Assembly (NCBI GenBank): GCA_904066235.2 | Contig: CAJFCV020000004.1 | Span: 1,798,001-1,862,000, forward strand | Origin: Bursaphelenchus xylophilus | Taxonomy: Eukaryota; Nematoda; Chromadorea; Rhabditida; Aphelenchoididae | Direction: 5' to 3' | DNA length: 64,000 nucleotides | Part shown: piece by piece, positions 11,628 through 22,243 of the stretch | Layout of the letters: each line of letters opens with the position of its first letter | How positions within the stretch are numbered: position 1 is the first letter of the stretch | Position numbers and translations under genes: made by a program | The notes under the pieces: model-generated | Database searches by the model: none | Seen by the model: only the letters and a program-made list of their open reading frames with translations | What the model was told of the DNA's origin: nothing

Positions 11628-14600
11628 TCAAGCAGCGCACAACGTGCAACATTCCATCATGGCCTCGCTCCATTCTCCCTCTCCTTCGCCACCGCTGAGC
11701 CGCTCCGTTGTGGTCCGGAGGTTTTTGCGCCGCCGCGCGGAAATGTAGCTGGTAAAGGCCTAAAATTAAAGAAATAATAAGCAAAAACAAAAAACAGCCA
11801 TACCTGAAACATTTTCATTGTCCCAACGACATTGAAGATCCTCCCGAATGTGGTCAACATGACCAAAACAATGGATGGGACGCGGAATTCCTTTTTCTTT
11901 TCCGTCTCTCCCTTCCCGTCGCTCTCTTTTCGGGTCTTGTTCTCCTGGCGGAGCTGTTCGATCATCTCTTTGGTACTGTTGGTGTCAATAGTCTCTGTGA
12001 CATTCTCTTTCTTGGTCTTGATATTGGGCAAGAGACCTGAAGGAATTGCGCAAGTTATAGAATATTTTCGTTGCGAGACCAAATTTTATTTTACAAGGAA
12101 AGTACTTTTATGGGGGCTCCTACTTTTTGACGGGACATACCTCAAAAAATCAGAAAAAATGTGCTGATCAAGGATATAAAAATCTTAGCTGCCCATTTTG
12201 GGCTTTTAGGGGTGAAAATGCCCAAAAACTGGCTCAATTTCCCTACAAAAGGCGCATGCATTCGAAACGGTAAAAAGCGCAGTCGGTCTCTTCCTTCGGA
12301 AGAGAGCGGTGTGGCCGAGTGGTTAGTGCCGTAGTCTGGCAATCAAGAAGGGCGACGCCGCACGGGTTCGATTTCCCTTTTGGGCTGAACCAACTTTTTT
12401 GAAGTTGAAGGTCGGAAAAATAAATTTTGAGGCCAAGACTGATTTATTACGTCTTAGAAACTCAATAAACATCATTTTAAGCCAAAATAAAAATTGTAAA
12501 CCCGTGAAAAATTAGGCGAAAAGGGGTTCATATAGGGGTTCATACTTTAAGTCAACTTCCGACTGAGTTTTCACCCCTAAAAACCTAAAATGGGCAGCTA
12601 AGGTTTATATATCCTTGATCAGCACATTTTTTCTGATTTTTTGAGATATGTCCCGTCAAAAAGTAGGAGCCCCCATAAAAGTACTTTCCTTGTTAAATAA
12701 AAAAATTGTAGGGTAAAATACGGATCTAGAAATTCAAAGATTCTTCAAAATTGTTGTTGCTCTACCGATTTTGCCCGTAAAATTTTGAGGCGACATTTTA
12801 TACGAAAATTCTTCAATTTGGAAGACTCGAAGAATCATCAATTTCAATATTAAAATTTCAATTATTTGATCAATAAAGGCTTTTACTATTGTTATATGTT
12901 CTATTTTTTCTCTGAAAAATGTTTTCTTACCATATTCCTCCAACTTTTTGTCGATCTGCACATCCACCATTTTCTGGTCAATTTCGCATCGAAGCCATCC
13001 CATTGCAGATCCAATTATATTCATGGCCAATCCGACGATAAATCCAACTAGTTCCTCTGGAAATTCATCCGAATTAGCTCAAAGTAAATTTGAAAATAAA
13101 AATTTTTTTTGGCGTCTTTTGCCCAAAATGGCTGCGCCCTAGTTTTTTTCAACTCAAAATTTAGTAACAGAAAATGCAAATTTTTAAGAATTTTAAGTTT
13201 CACATGTTATATGATCTTTTTTGCCGCAACGCTTGCAAAATTTATAGATTTTGAGTTGGCAGGCTGCGCCCTGGCTTATTAAAAAATTCGCTGAAAATTC
13301 AGAGATTATGCAAATTAAGGTCAGGAAAGGGCGGAAAATAAAAGTTATAATTTTTTTTTTCATTTTTTCTACTCTCATAAGTTCATTGTTCATTCACAAA
13401 ATTGCATTGCCTCATTACGGTCGTCGATTTATTTTCGAATCGTGGTTCAGAGATGCTGAAGCGCCTCGCCTTTCTCCTATTCGTGAATGTGGTGTTGAGC
13501 TACACGACCGAGCAGGATATGGAGACAACTACGAGTGCTCAGCAACATAAAATGCACAGTAAGTTTTTGGGGGTTCAAAAAATTGGGTTTTGATGTCGCA
13601 ATTGATTAGCAATCGATTTATGGCATTTCTAAAGGGCATATTTAGCCTGTAGATGAGAATAGATGATGATTAATGGGGCTGAAACAGAATGCCAAAAGTT
13701 TTCGAGTTTTCGTGGCGGGACCCAATAGCTATTGATTAGAGCCAAACTTTATCAAAAAATAAGTCTACAGCTGGCTAACTAGATACGCTACAAAGATCCT
13801 GTATATCTCAGTTTTCTATGCGCCTGTCTTGAATTTAGAAAAAAAGTTTTCGCTGCAGGACCCAGAAATTTAAATTTTTTGTTTGCAGTAACTACCTTAC
13901 GGTAAAATACGGTTTTCTGCATGTCTTACGGATTTTCAGAGAAAGTCTACCCAGTCTACCCTTTCTACGGCTTGGCCGGTCTTCTTGGCCTCGCTTTCCT
14001 AATCCAACTCGTGGCCTACATCATTGTTATGAAAAAGCTCAAAAAAGAAATGAAAGCCGCTGCTCCGCCGAGCTCCCAAAGCTCCTCCTCGGCCAAGTCT
14101 TCCAAGAGCCTTCGCGCCAAATCAGTTCCGAAGATCCGTCCAATGCAACCGAATCAGCCGCAGCCAAAAGCGACGCCTACGAAGGCCGTTGCGGACAATG
14201 CGGATGGAAGAATTGATCCAAATGAGTTGAAACGAAGAGTGGAGGGAATACCAATCGTCGCTCCAGCTTCAGCTCCGGCTACTTCGGGAGGTCAGAAAGT
14301 GAGTTGAAGGGGGTTGTTGTGGTTTTAGTCATATGGCTTTACATAGGAGAAAAAAAGATTCAAAAAAGTGTAAGAATCAGATCGCAAGAACGTAATATCA
14401 GCTCTTGATGACAAAAAATGGTAGTAATTTGAGATGGGATCAGATTTTTTTGGATATCAGAGAAAGTGACATTTTATACGATAAAACATGTCCGGATGAC
14501 GAATTCAGTGGAAATTATAATATAAGTTCACGATTTTTTTGACGTTTAGGACTGTGTTCAGCCGTTGGATTTTGAAAATTGAGTGCAAGCTGCAAAAATG

Positions 14601-16650
14601 ATGAAAAATGACATTTTATACGATGAAACATGTTTTGTTCTCTAAGGTCTTTCATATTCTGAATCACTAAACGAATTGATGTATTTGATATAGTCGCTGT
14701 TTTTTGCAACATCTTAAAAGAATTTGGAGACATTTTATACGATAAAAAGTGTTTTGAAAATTTTCGAAATCTTTGAAAATTTCAAAAAAATACATAATAA
14801 TTTCCAGACAACACCTACCTCCAGAACAGTCAACAACAGCGGTCAGGCCCTCAAGCCTGACGGAGACACGGATGGAAAAGCGAAAAAAGAGATGCAAGGC
14901 CCCATTCGGCCCAAGCCCGGCGAGGACGAGGACTCGGATCGCGAGGATTCGGACGAAAAGAAGAGTAAGAAGAAGAAGGAGCCGAAGAAGGAAAAGAAAG
15001 CCCTAGATGACACGCAGGAAGATGAGGATGAAAAGGAAAAAGAAAAGAAGCCCAAAAAGGGAGGAAAGGTCGATGAAATTGAAGTGGAATATGATGAGGA
15101 CAGTGACAAGGAGAGCGGCGAGTCGAGGAAGAAGGGGACAAAAGGAGGGAAGAAATGTAAGATTATGACTTATTGGGGAGTTGAGATTTTTTTGAGGGGG
15201 GATTTGAGAGCTTTACGAATTTTCTTTTGCGATTTTTGCAGGGTTTTTTACAACAAAATTTTTTTTCGTTTACCGAGGAAATAAGCTTTTTTCGAATTTG
15301 CCGAAAAAAGGGGTTGAAATTTTGGCTATACGACTTAATATTCTGCCTCTGATTTAAATATCAATAATTTTTTTACAGCCGCAAAGCCCCAGAAGCCCGC
15401 GAAAAAAGGGAAAAAGGACTCGAGTTCAAATTCGGACCGATCCAAGTCTACGACTAGCGGGTCAGCGCAAACCCCGATGCAGCAACGTTTTGCCAAGTCG
15501 ACCAGCAAGTTTTCGGTGCAGAAGGGAATCAGAGAGAGAAAGTATTTCAATGGAGAAGACGATGATTCCACTTTTAACGAGCAGAGAAAGGTTCCCGATC
15601 TGCCGAGTCTGGCCGATGAACAAGAAGAGAGACAAGAAAGGGCTGAAAAGGTGGGTGAAATTTAGAATTTGGGGGAAAAACTACTTGGGGCCCTATTTTA
15701 AGTCGCTAATGAGGATTCTTAAAGAATAAAATTCGAATTTCCCGCCAAAGTTTTAATTTTTTGGCATTGTGTTGCATGCCTCAAAAAAGGTATGGAATTA
15801 TGTTGCAAGCCTCAAAAAGGGGTTGGCATTGTGTTGCAAGTGCCAAAAAGGATTAGATTTGTATTTTACAGACTTTTAACGCATTTGAGATTTTTCAAAA
15901 TTCATAAATTTTAAATTTCCCGCCGGAAATTGAAAGTCTTGGCGTTGTGTTGCAAGTAAAGAAATGAGGCAAAAATGGCAGCTAAAAGGAAAATTCTAAT
16001 GTACTCAGTTTTTCTGTACACTGTTTATGCTACTTAGGAAATTTTAGATCTTTAGAACATGAAAATTTGAACTTCCCGCCAGCATTTGAAATTTTTGGCA
16101 TTCTGTTGCAAACCCTAATTTAGTCTCCAAAGTTTGTATTTCGGGATTTGGAAACTTCAACGTATTTTACAAACTGGCTATATGTGTAAGATCGCACCTT
16201 TTACGGTTTCCATTAATTTTTCAAAGTTTTAAATTTTAAATTTTTTTTTCGGAAAATTCAAAAAAACTTGTTCTGATACGCGCAAAATTTCAGGGATTCG
16301 CGGAATGGAAACCAATGACTCTGGCCAGATACGGAAACGGCGAGTGGACCGTGGTCAGCGAAATCAACAGCGCCGATTTCTCCTTCAACCTGGGAAGCGA
16401 AGATATGGAACCTTCGGAATGAAAATACGATTTTTTGATTTATTTTTTCGTAAAAATAAGCAATAAATTGTAAAATACGGGATCGCGTGAAGTCTTTTTA
16501 AAATTGAAATATTCGAAATTTGAACCTACTTTTCTGCCTGCGCCGTTCCTTGAGTCGGCTGAGCGTTGAATTGAGTCTTCGAACTTTGGGGGAGTTGAGA
16601 AGTTTGATCGAAGCCGACGATGAAATTGCTGGACTGGATTTTGAGGACAT
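11628..16650 (-). CDS. Unknown 203-aa protein with two hydrophobic segments; hosts a nested gene
   Basis: Four exons on the minus strand join in phase: 16650-16530, 13056-12931, 12036-11804, 11759-11628; 612 nt, 203 aa. Donors are GTAGGT, GTAAGA and GTATGG; acceptors are TTTCCAG, CCTTCAG and ATTTTAG. An acceptor (TTTTTTCTCAG) lies three bases before the ATG, fitting trans-splicing. The N-terminus is Ser-rich then basic (RLKERRRQK). Hydrophobic segments are near 42-63 (ELVGFIVGLAMNIIGSAMGW) and 135-156 (VPSIVLVMLTTF), separated by a charged linker. The C-terminus ends MMECCTLCAA, with a basic patch before it. I do not recognise the family. Intron 1 (12 exon-free strand-reversed context, 13057-16529) contains the complete plus-strand gene 13453-16422. 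Intron 2 contains the family B foldback. Coding status rests on consistent phases and splice sites. Confidence 0.68.
12094..12692. mobile_element. Family B foldback element with internal tRNA-like promoter
   Basis: Inverted arms of about 140 bp, from ACAAGGAAAGTACTTTTATG at left to its complement at right. The arms include GGGGGCTCCTACTTTTTGAC and TGTGCTGATCAAGGATAT. A second copy of similar length (about 594 bp) lies at 51653-52246 in the opposite orientation, with the same internal content. It occupies intron 2 of the minus-strand gene. Confidence 0.88.
12305..12376 (+). repeat. tRNA-like (A-box/B-box) segment inside family B element
   Basis: GTGGCCGAGTGGTTAGTGCC matches an A box and D arm, and GGGTTCGATTTCCC matches a B box and T arm, spaced as in a tRNA with a long variable region. 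The acceptor stem and anticodon stem do not pair, so it is not a functional tRNA gene. It looks like a tRNA-derived pol III promoter, as in SINEs. Confidence 0.7.
13453..16422 (+). CDS. Unknown single-pass membrane protein with highly charged tail, nested in opposite-strand intron
   Basis: Five exons join in phase: 13453-13558, 13940-14298, 14808-15156, 15379-15650, 16294-16422; 1215 nt, 404 aa. A TTCAG acceptor ends two bases before the ATG. Residues 1-17 form a signal peptide (MLKRLAFLLFVNVVLS). A short ectodomain of about 25 residues precedes a membrane helix near 44-66 (FYGLAGLLGLAFLIQLVAYI), then a basic stop-transfer (KKLKKEMK). The predicted cytosolic tail of about 335 residues is Ser/Pro-rich, then alternates acidic and lysine runs (KKSKKKKEPKKEKK), and ends in a folded-looking GEWTVVSEINSADFSF. 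No known family was recognised. The gene lies wholly within intron 1 of the minus-strand gene at 11628-16650. AATAAA follows 40 bases after the stop. Confidence 0.75.
14460..14760. repeat. Three family E hairpin motifs in intron 2 of the nested gene
   Basis: GACATTTTATACGATRAAA occurs at about 14468, 14609 and 14730, spaced by about 120-140 bases, within the intron 14299-14807. These are half-sites of the family E palindrome that is abundant at 22.7-30.9 kb. Confidence 0.75.
15740..16130. repeat. Family G direct repeat, copy 1
   Basis: Lies in the last intron of the nested membrane-protein gene. Shared marks are AAATTTCCCGCC, GAAAGTCTTGGCGTTGTGTT, GCAAGTAAAGAAAT and AATGGCAGCT. A second copy at about 18465-18825 runs in the same order over about 370 bp. 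Both contain repeated TTGGCATTGTGTTGCAAG units. Confidence 0.85.
16462..16467 (+). terminator. Polyadenylation signal AATAAA of the nested gene
   Basis: AATAAA lies 40 bases downstream of the stop codon at 16420-16422. It ends before the first exon of the opposite-strand host gene (16530-16650), so the two transcripts need not overlap in exons. Confidence 0.6.
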
Positions 16651-16837
16651 TGTCTGAGAAAAAACAGAAACTGCAAAACAAATTTTTAAAATACGTGTTT
16701 CAATTTCACTGAAGCGCTTACGAAAATGTTGCAAACAGCCAAGCGAATTCTATGCTTACAAGGGAGTACTCCAAATGCGACGCTCAGATTCGAATGAAAG
16801 TTTAGCATAGGTTTAAATCACTATTTTTAAGGATATA

Positions 16838-16994
16838 CTAGTCGCGCCATAAAGTCCGTAGATTTTTTTTCGCCGACGTCGCGTGTGCAAAAAGTGCATG
16901 TCGTTAGTGCAAAAACGGGGAATCGCCGCGGTGCGTGCGAAAAAAAGGGTTGAATGCACTGTGCAAAATTCTACGGACTTTATGTCGCGCCTAG
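16838..16994. mobile_element. Family M mariner-like MITE
   Basis: Ends CTAGTCGCGCCATAAAGTCC and the complement of CTAGGCGCGACATAAAGTCC, flanked by TA on both sides (16836-16837, 16995-16996); 157 bp. The ends resemble the other CTARTC-type elements at 18828 and 58798. Confidence 0.82.
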
Positions 16995-16999
16995 TACGT

Positions 17000-17350
17000 G
17001 CGACCCCTAGCTCGCGCTTTGCAGAAATGACCGAGAATTTTTAGATCGAAAGCCTGCAAAAAAATATACCCTTTGTCAAATTTCGACATAAAAAATTTCA
17101 TACTTATTTCTACCGTAAAGGGCAATGTTTCCACAAAAAATTATTTTTTTCTGCGCGAAACTAGCGAAGTTACGGCCAAAAAGTGTTTTGCTCTCTGATG
17201 GCTCTCCGCATCGAAGTCTCCCGGGAACAAAGACCTTTCAATATCTCGGCTGCGCCTGCAAAGCGGGAGCTAAAACTTTCAGAAATTGATATGTGGCCCA
17301 TGCCCGACGTTTGTGCAAAATTTAAGGAAAATCTGAGCATCGCACTTCAA
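17000..17350. repeat. Family H dispersed repeat
   Basis: Contains GCTCGCGCTTTGCAGAAA, TCTACCGTAAAGGGCAATG, CCGTTA-type and GCAAAGCGGGAGCTAAAAC sequences shared with the other family H copies. From here to 17984 no gene or further recognised element is visible. Confidence 0.75.
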
Positions 17351-17984
17351 TAAATCTTACCATTCAGATCAACGTAGTAACTGGGGAATTGGTAGCTACC
17401 TGAGAAAAAATCCCGGCCCGATTGCCATGTCTAGATCTCACTAAGTTATGTTTTCTTTTGCAAATGATAACACATCCCCAGAATAAGCGAAAAATTAAAA
17501 TCCGAAAAGGTAAAAAAGGATTTTCAGAACCGCACGTTCAATTGGACCCTTACTATACTATAAAATAAGAGTGAGACCTCCGCGCCTACTCAGATATTCG
17601 CAAAAAGAACTTATGAAGAACGTCGCCGAAGCTTCGGTGCGATGGCGTGCCATGATTCCCAAATCTCAGGGATTTGCGATTAGAAATGTGTGTTGTGGGA
17701 AGGGGCCTTGTGGAAACATGGAGAATACTTAATCACAATTAATGCTGGTTACAGGATGGGTGTGTTCGGAGACGGGTTATATAAAGAGAGATATATATCT
17801 TGAATACATTTCCGTAGGCAAAAGTCTCACGAATAGTCTTGATGACGGATGAATTTTGAAGAAAACTTGGTAATATTATATTATTTATACATACACTAGG
17901 CCTTCAAAAAGGTCGTCGGACTGATTTTTAGCGTTTATCATAAGATATAACTTTCTGCTCGGTAAATCCAACTTTACTCTCCTT

Positions 17985-20900
17985 TTATATGCCAAATTCA
18001 ATTTTTGGCTTTGCAGTGGTGGTACGGATGACTGGGATGACTTTGAGGAAGTGCAGAAGCTTTTGGTCGTAGTTGACGCAGATTGGATGGTCATCCAAAA
18101 ACGAAGTACCAAAGGTCAGCTCAGTGTCCAATTTACTCTGCTTGATTAATAATAGACATTTGTTTTCTGATCCCTGAAAATAAAAAATATGTTTCGCAAC
18201 ACATACAGAAGTCCTATTTCAAAATGGCTTGTTTTATTAGTCTATGGCAAATTTCTTAAAGTCCAAAAACAGTCAAGCCTCCGTTCAACGAATCACAAGG
18301 ACCCCTAAAAATTTTTCGTTATAGAAGGCATTTGTTGTACGGAGTTTTTTCGGCAGAAAATTGAGTCCTTGGAGCCTTTGAAGCTGTTCGTTGGGTGCGG
18401 TGTTGATGGTATTACTTTCAGCCATTTTTTAGGCACTAGAGAGGATTCATAAAAAAAAATAAATATCAAATTTCCCGCGCAAATTCCAAATTTTTGGCAA
18501 TGCGTTGTAAGCGTCAAAAAGGCCTTGGCATTGTGTTGCAAGAATCAAAAAGGATTAGGTTTGCTTTTTATACACTTTTAACGCAACTGACATGATTTGA
18601 AATTCATAAATTTTAAATTTCCCGCCTGAAATTGAAAGTCTTGGCGTTGTGTTGCAAGTAAAGAAATAGTGCTAAAATGGCAGCTCAAGGAAAGGTTCTA
18701 TTGTGCACGGATTTTCTGTGCAGTGTATATGCTAGGCTAGTGTAGTTTAGACCTCTAGAACATGAAAACTTGAATTTCTTGCCATTGTTTAAAATTTTTG
18801 GCATTCTGTTGCAAGCCCTATCTTTTACTAGTCCGTCCGGAAAGTCGCCGGACGGAAATCGGCGACATGCACTCTGCGAAAACGAAAGTTCACTTTGCAC
18901 TGTGCAATTTCTTGCCTTTTGCACCGCACGTCAAACTGAGACAAGCTAAAAAAGTCCGGTGAATCGATTGGCAATTTGCCAAAAAAAGACGCGAAAAAAC
19001 GTTGTGTCGGGGGAGAAATGGGGAATTTTTGGGGCGAGAGAGTACGTTTTTGCGTGTCTTTTTTCTCTCTTTCTCTGCGAAATAGACGAAGTGTAAAAAA
19101 CCGATAGCGAAGAGTCTATTCGGGTCACCGGACTCCTCAGTTTGACGTGCACCGTGCAATAGGCTTTTTTGGGATGTCGCTCGCACCCTGAGTCTTTTCG
19201 CACAGTGCAAACGCCAAAAATCAGTCCGGCGACTTTCCGGAAGGACTAGTAGCCTCCATGTGTATGTGAGGGTACACAAAACTTCAATTTTTTGAAAATT
19301 CAAAAAATAGATAAAAAAGTGGTATGGTTAAAAATGCCATCAGAAACAACCACAACTTTTTGAAGACTCACCTTAATTTTTCGCAAATATCTCTTCGGCT
19401 CCACGTCCAGCCACACATCCCCGGCTTGAATTCTCAAAGGCAAGGCTGTCGCGTTTTTGGCACAATCAACAACTTTCTCGCCATTTTGATTGTCCGGAAT
19501 CAGCTCTCTCATTACGGCACTGAAAATTGCCTTGGAGACGTGAATATAAGGAGTCAACGTCGAGATGGCAACGTCGGTTGGACGACCTATTCGAACTCTT
19601 CCGTATTGTTGACCACCAATCTTAACGGTCCATTTCCCACTACTTGTTGTAACGGCCAATGAGGAGAGGTTTTGATGGTGGAAGGATGGAAACCCGCCGA
19701 AGGAGCGGAAAGCGAGGCCGTCACTGAAACGCAACCTTTCATTTGGGGCAGATCGGGTATTGGGCCAATATTTATATCCAATTTCGCAAAATTGGTTGAA
19801 TAGCTAAGCCAATAGGGTTATGGTTTTCGAGACCAATGCAGAGGGTTCTGTCGGCCCCAGATTGAGAAAAGCCCGAGAACAAACACAGCGAAACTACATA
19901 AACCGTACACAGTGAAATTTTGGTGTAAGTACAGCAAACTGCGAGGGACCAAAAAGAACTGTAAGGAAGTTTATTTTGACCTAAACTCGACCGTTGGGAC
20001 CTCTGCATTTGTCCCGCTATAAATGGGTCTCGTTGAATTGGAGCTTTTTGTGCTAATTCTTTGTATTCCTTGCAGAAGACAGTTCATATATTACTGAACA
20101 AAACCCAAAACCTTACCCATAATTTCCAAGACAAATCACCTTCTTTTCTCCTTTGAAGGCAATATTTCCAATCCATTTCGTATCTCCATTCGAGGGGAAG
20201 CCGAACCCAGCCAAACCACTATGATGGTCTCCATAAGCGTCTTCAGTCATGTCCTCGTCTTTGAGTTGAGTTATCAAGTTAAAGTTGTAGCGCCCAGCGG
20301 GCTCACGGGAGAACTGAAAAATTGTCTTTAGTATTGTAATCATCAAGCAAGCTGAGGGCGCAGCTTGGAGAAAAAACGATGTATTGGGTCTACCTGGAAC
20401 TCATCGTTCGCCACGTATCCATTGACTATGCTCGTCTTGTTATAACTTTCGCTGGAGTAGGTCTTGGAAAACAGAGTTGAGACGTTCTTGAAGGTCTTGG
20501 AGGACCTGTAAAGCAATTCGATTTTTTGGTGTTGTTAGGGTAAAATACGGAGAAGCAAATATTCTGCCCATTAAGCCAAATATGTTTACTTTGTTTTACT
20601 GAAAGTTTTAGCCATCATGAGCTTCAGCTAACCGGTATGTGTGTATTTGTAGCGACTTTTGCATCGAGATTTTTATGGCTTCGAAAACGAAATGGCTAAA
20701 AATCTTTCGTCGACTGTACCAATAGCAACGGAAAAAGTTATGGTGACATTCTACAAGCTTACTAATTATTATTTTACTGCTGGCAAGTTTTCCGACTTCA
20801 AGTACCAAAATGTGCGAATTAAAAGAGACTATGCTAGCTAGCCCTCACGGCAACCCAGGGAGTCTCCCTCCTCGTTTCGGCACTTCGCACACCCAGTATC

Positions 20901-21685
20901 GCTCAAGTTCACACGAAATGTCACAACAGAATTTTTCGTATGGTTTTTCGATGGAAAAATATTTTTCTCGAAATTATTTTATTGCTTTTGTTAGTTGTGA
21001 CACTTCGTTTGGACAAAACTCAAAAGTGGGCGTGAGACATTTTTGTTCTATTTCAGTTTGCCGTGGCCCTCCACGAAATCTACAACTCTCTATGCCTTTG
21101 AACGTCCTACGGCAAATTCTTTTCAAGCATGAACTTGATCAAATTTATGATAATTTCAAAAGGTCAAGTAAGGCGATACCAATATATTTATATTAGTCTG
21201 TCGGGAAAGTTATGAGCGCAGCATAGATAACTCTGCGCTAGTCGCGTTGCTGAACCGAAAAGCAATTTGATTTTTCCGCTACACAATTTATTTTCTCGGC
21301 GGCGATGAAATTTTCGACGCGATAGAGTGTTCGTTATTTTCCCGACAGACTAATATCGATCTCTTTGCACTTACAAGTAGTCATAATGGTTGATATTCCA
21401 GTGGGAGTGACAAGTCCGACATGATACTGCATAGATCCAGCTCTCATCAGACTGAAGATCAATTGCGAGTTTGAATGTCTTGCCTAAAGATCGGCCAATT
21501 ACAGGAAATCTACTTTACAACAGGACCATCTAAGATTGGTACTTACTTGGTGTCCCAATCTCCACATTAAGCTCAAATTCGAATCGAATATTTGCGTGGA
21601 CGTCATCACTATCAGCTTTGCCGAAAAACTCGGTTTTAGCGGACGTTGAGGTGATCAAAAGTGCTATAACAAATTGGAACAGCAT
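17985..21685 (-). CDS. Secreted pepsin-fold (peptidase family A1) protein lacking both catalytic DTG motifs
   Basis: Six exons on the minus strand join in phase: 21685-21547, 21483-21375, 20505-20394, 20313-20117, 19723-19372, 18173-17985; 1098 nt, 365 aa. Residues 1-16 form a signal peptide. The A1 landmarks appear in order: VEIGTPSKTFKLAID (41-55, normally IGTPPQ...FDTGS), SSKTFKNVSTLF (84-95), SGLAGFGFPS (DGILGLG equivalent), KWTVKIGGQQYG (217-227), and LTFGTSFLDDHPICVNYDQK near 335 (LG..FL....V.D equivalent). The first DTG is DLQ (55-57) and the second is STL (240-242), so the catalytic pair is gone: Asp55 remains alone. Family members are secreted or lysosomal endopeptidases; this one is inferred to be a non-enzymatic binding or inhibitory homologue. 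A1 expansions are common in nematodes. Splice phases are consistent throughout. Confidence 0.82.
18465..18825. repeat. Family G direct repeat, copy 2
   Basis: Lies in intron 5 of the A1-fold gene and matches 15740-16130 in the same order and orientation, with scattered substitutions and small indels. Neither copy shows inverted ends. Confidence 0.85.
18828..19249. mobile_element. Family M mariner-like MITE interrupted by family C
   Basis: Ends CTAGTCCGTCCGGAAAGTCG and its near complement (GACTTTCCGGAAGGACTAG), flanked by TA at both ends. Within it, 18926-19150 is a complete family C element, so family C inserted after family M. The whole lies in intron 5 of the A1-fold gene. Confidence 0.85.
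18926..19150. mobile_element. Family C MITE
   Basis: Ends GCACGTCAAACTGAG and CTCAGTTTGACGTGC, 225 bp. Immediate flanks are ACC on both sides, a possible 3-bp target duplication. The long ORF across the element is on the minus strand and is altered compared with other copies. Confidence 0.87.
21193..21354. mobile_element. Family D mariner-like MITE in intron 2 of the A1-fold gene
   Basis: TTAGTCTGTCGGGAAAG at left and TTATTTTCCCGACAGACTAA at right, with TA on both sides; about 160 bp. The internal AGCAATTTGATTTTTCCGC is shared with the copies at 43915, 40104 and 57905. Confidence 0.87.
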
Positions 21686-21779
21686 GTTTAAGGTTGAAGG
21701 AACTCGTAAATAATAGAAATTCCATGCTACCTTATTCTCTTATCAGTTATTTTCGCTAGAATCAACGTTCCTGATTTTT

Positions 21780-22243
21780 ATGTCCGGAAAATTGATAAAA
21801 TTTTATGTTTTTGCTCTTTTCAACTTTAAATTTTTTTATCTAACCGATTACGACTTTTTGGTCAACGATACTTTGGGATACCTCAATTTGTTATCATATG
21901 CATGGCAAAGGCTAAACGAAGGCTTAGTTAACAGAAATAATAAGATTGAGCACGTCCTAGGATAGTTTATCACCTATTTTGAGGTATTTTACATGTATTC
22001 ACATCAATAATATCCAGATAAAACCTACGGATCATCGTTTTTTGGGGCAACGTTTGGTTTTTTCTATGTTACAATAGCTCAGGGTCGAGAAAACGAAACT
22101 TAGAAATAACCAAAATAACAAACAGTGGTCATATTGTAAGCCTTCGCCAGTTCTCCGCCAAGCTTTCACCGAACATCCGCCGAGCATCCAATGCTTTTCC
22201 AGTCCTTGTAGGTAACTCCTACAACTCTTTTTCAGCTCACTAC
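21780..22243. repeat. Family K repeat, partial
   Basis: Contains GGCTTAGTTAACAGAAATAATAAG, ATAGTTTATCACCTATTTTGAGG, CACATCAATAATATCCAGATAAA and CCTTCGCCAGTTCTCCGCC. The fuller copy at about 43400-43880 has inverted ends ACTTTTCGGGTCAGCGACAG. The hAT-type element at 22244 truncates or interrupts it. Confidence 0.78.

Noticed and set aside
11657..12082. A single uninterrupted 141-aa minus-strand gene
   Set aside because: The frame reads through a splice donor at 11803 and acceptors at 12037 and 11760. Splicing at these sites keeps phase with exons on both sides and gives the 203-aa model instead.
12305..12376. A functional tRNA gene
   Set aside because: A and B boxes are present, but acceptor and anticodon stems do not pair and the segment is part of a repeated foldback element.
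19772..20008. Minus-strand frame with an apparent IGLENHNPIGL segment as part of the A1-fold protein
   Set aside because: No donor connects it in phase to the next exon, whereas joining 20117 to 19723 uses canonical sites, keeps phase and preserves the fold order.
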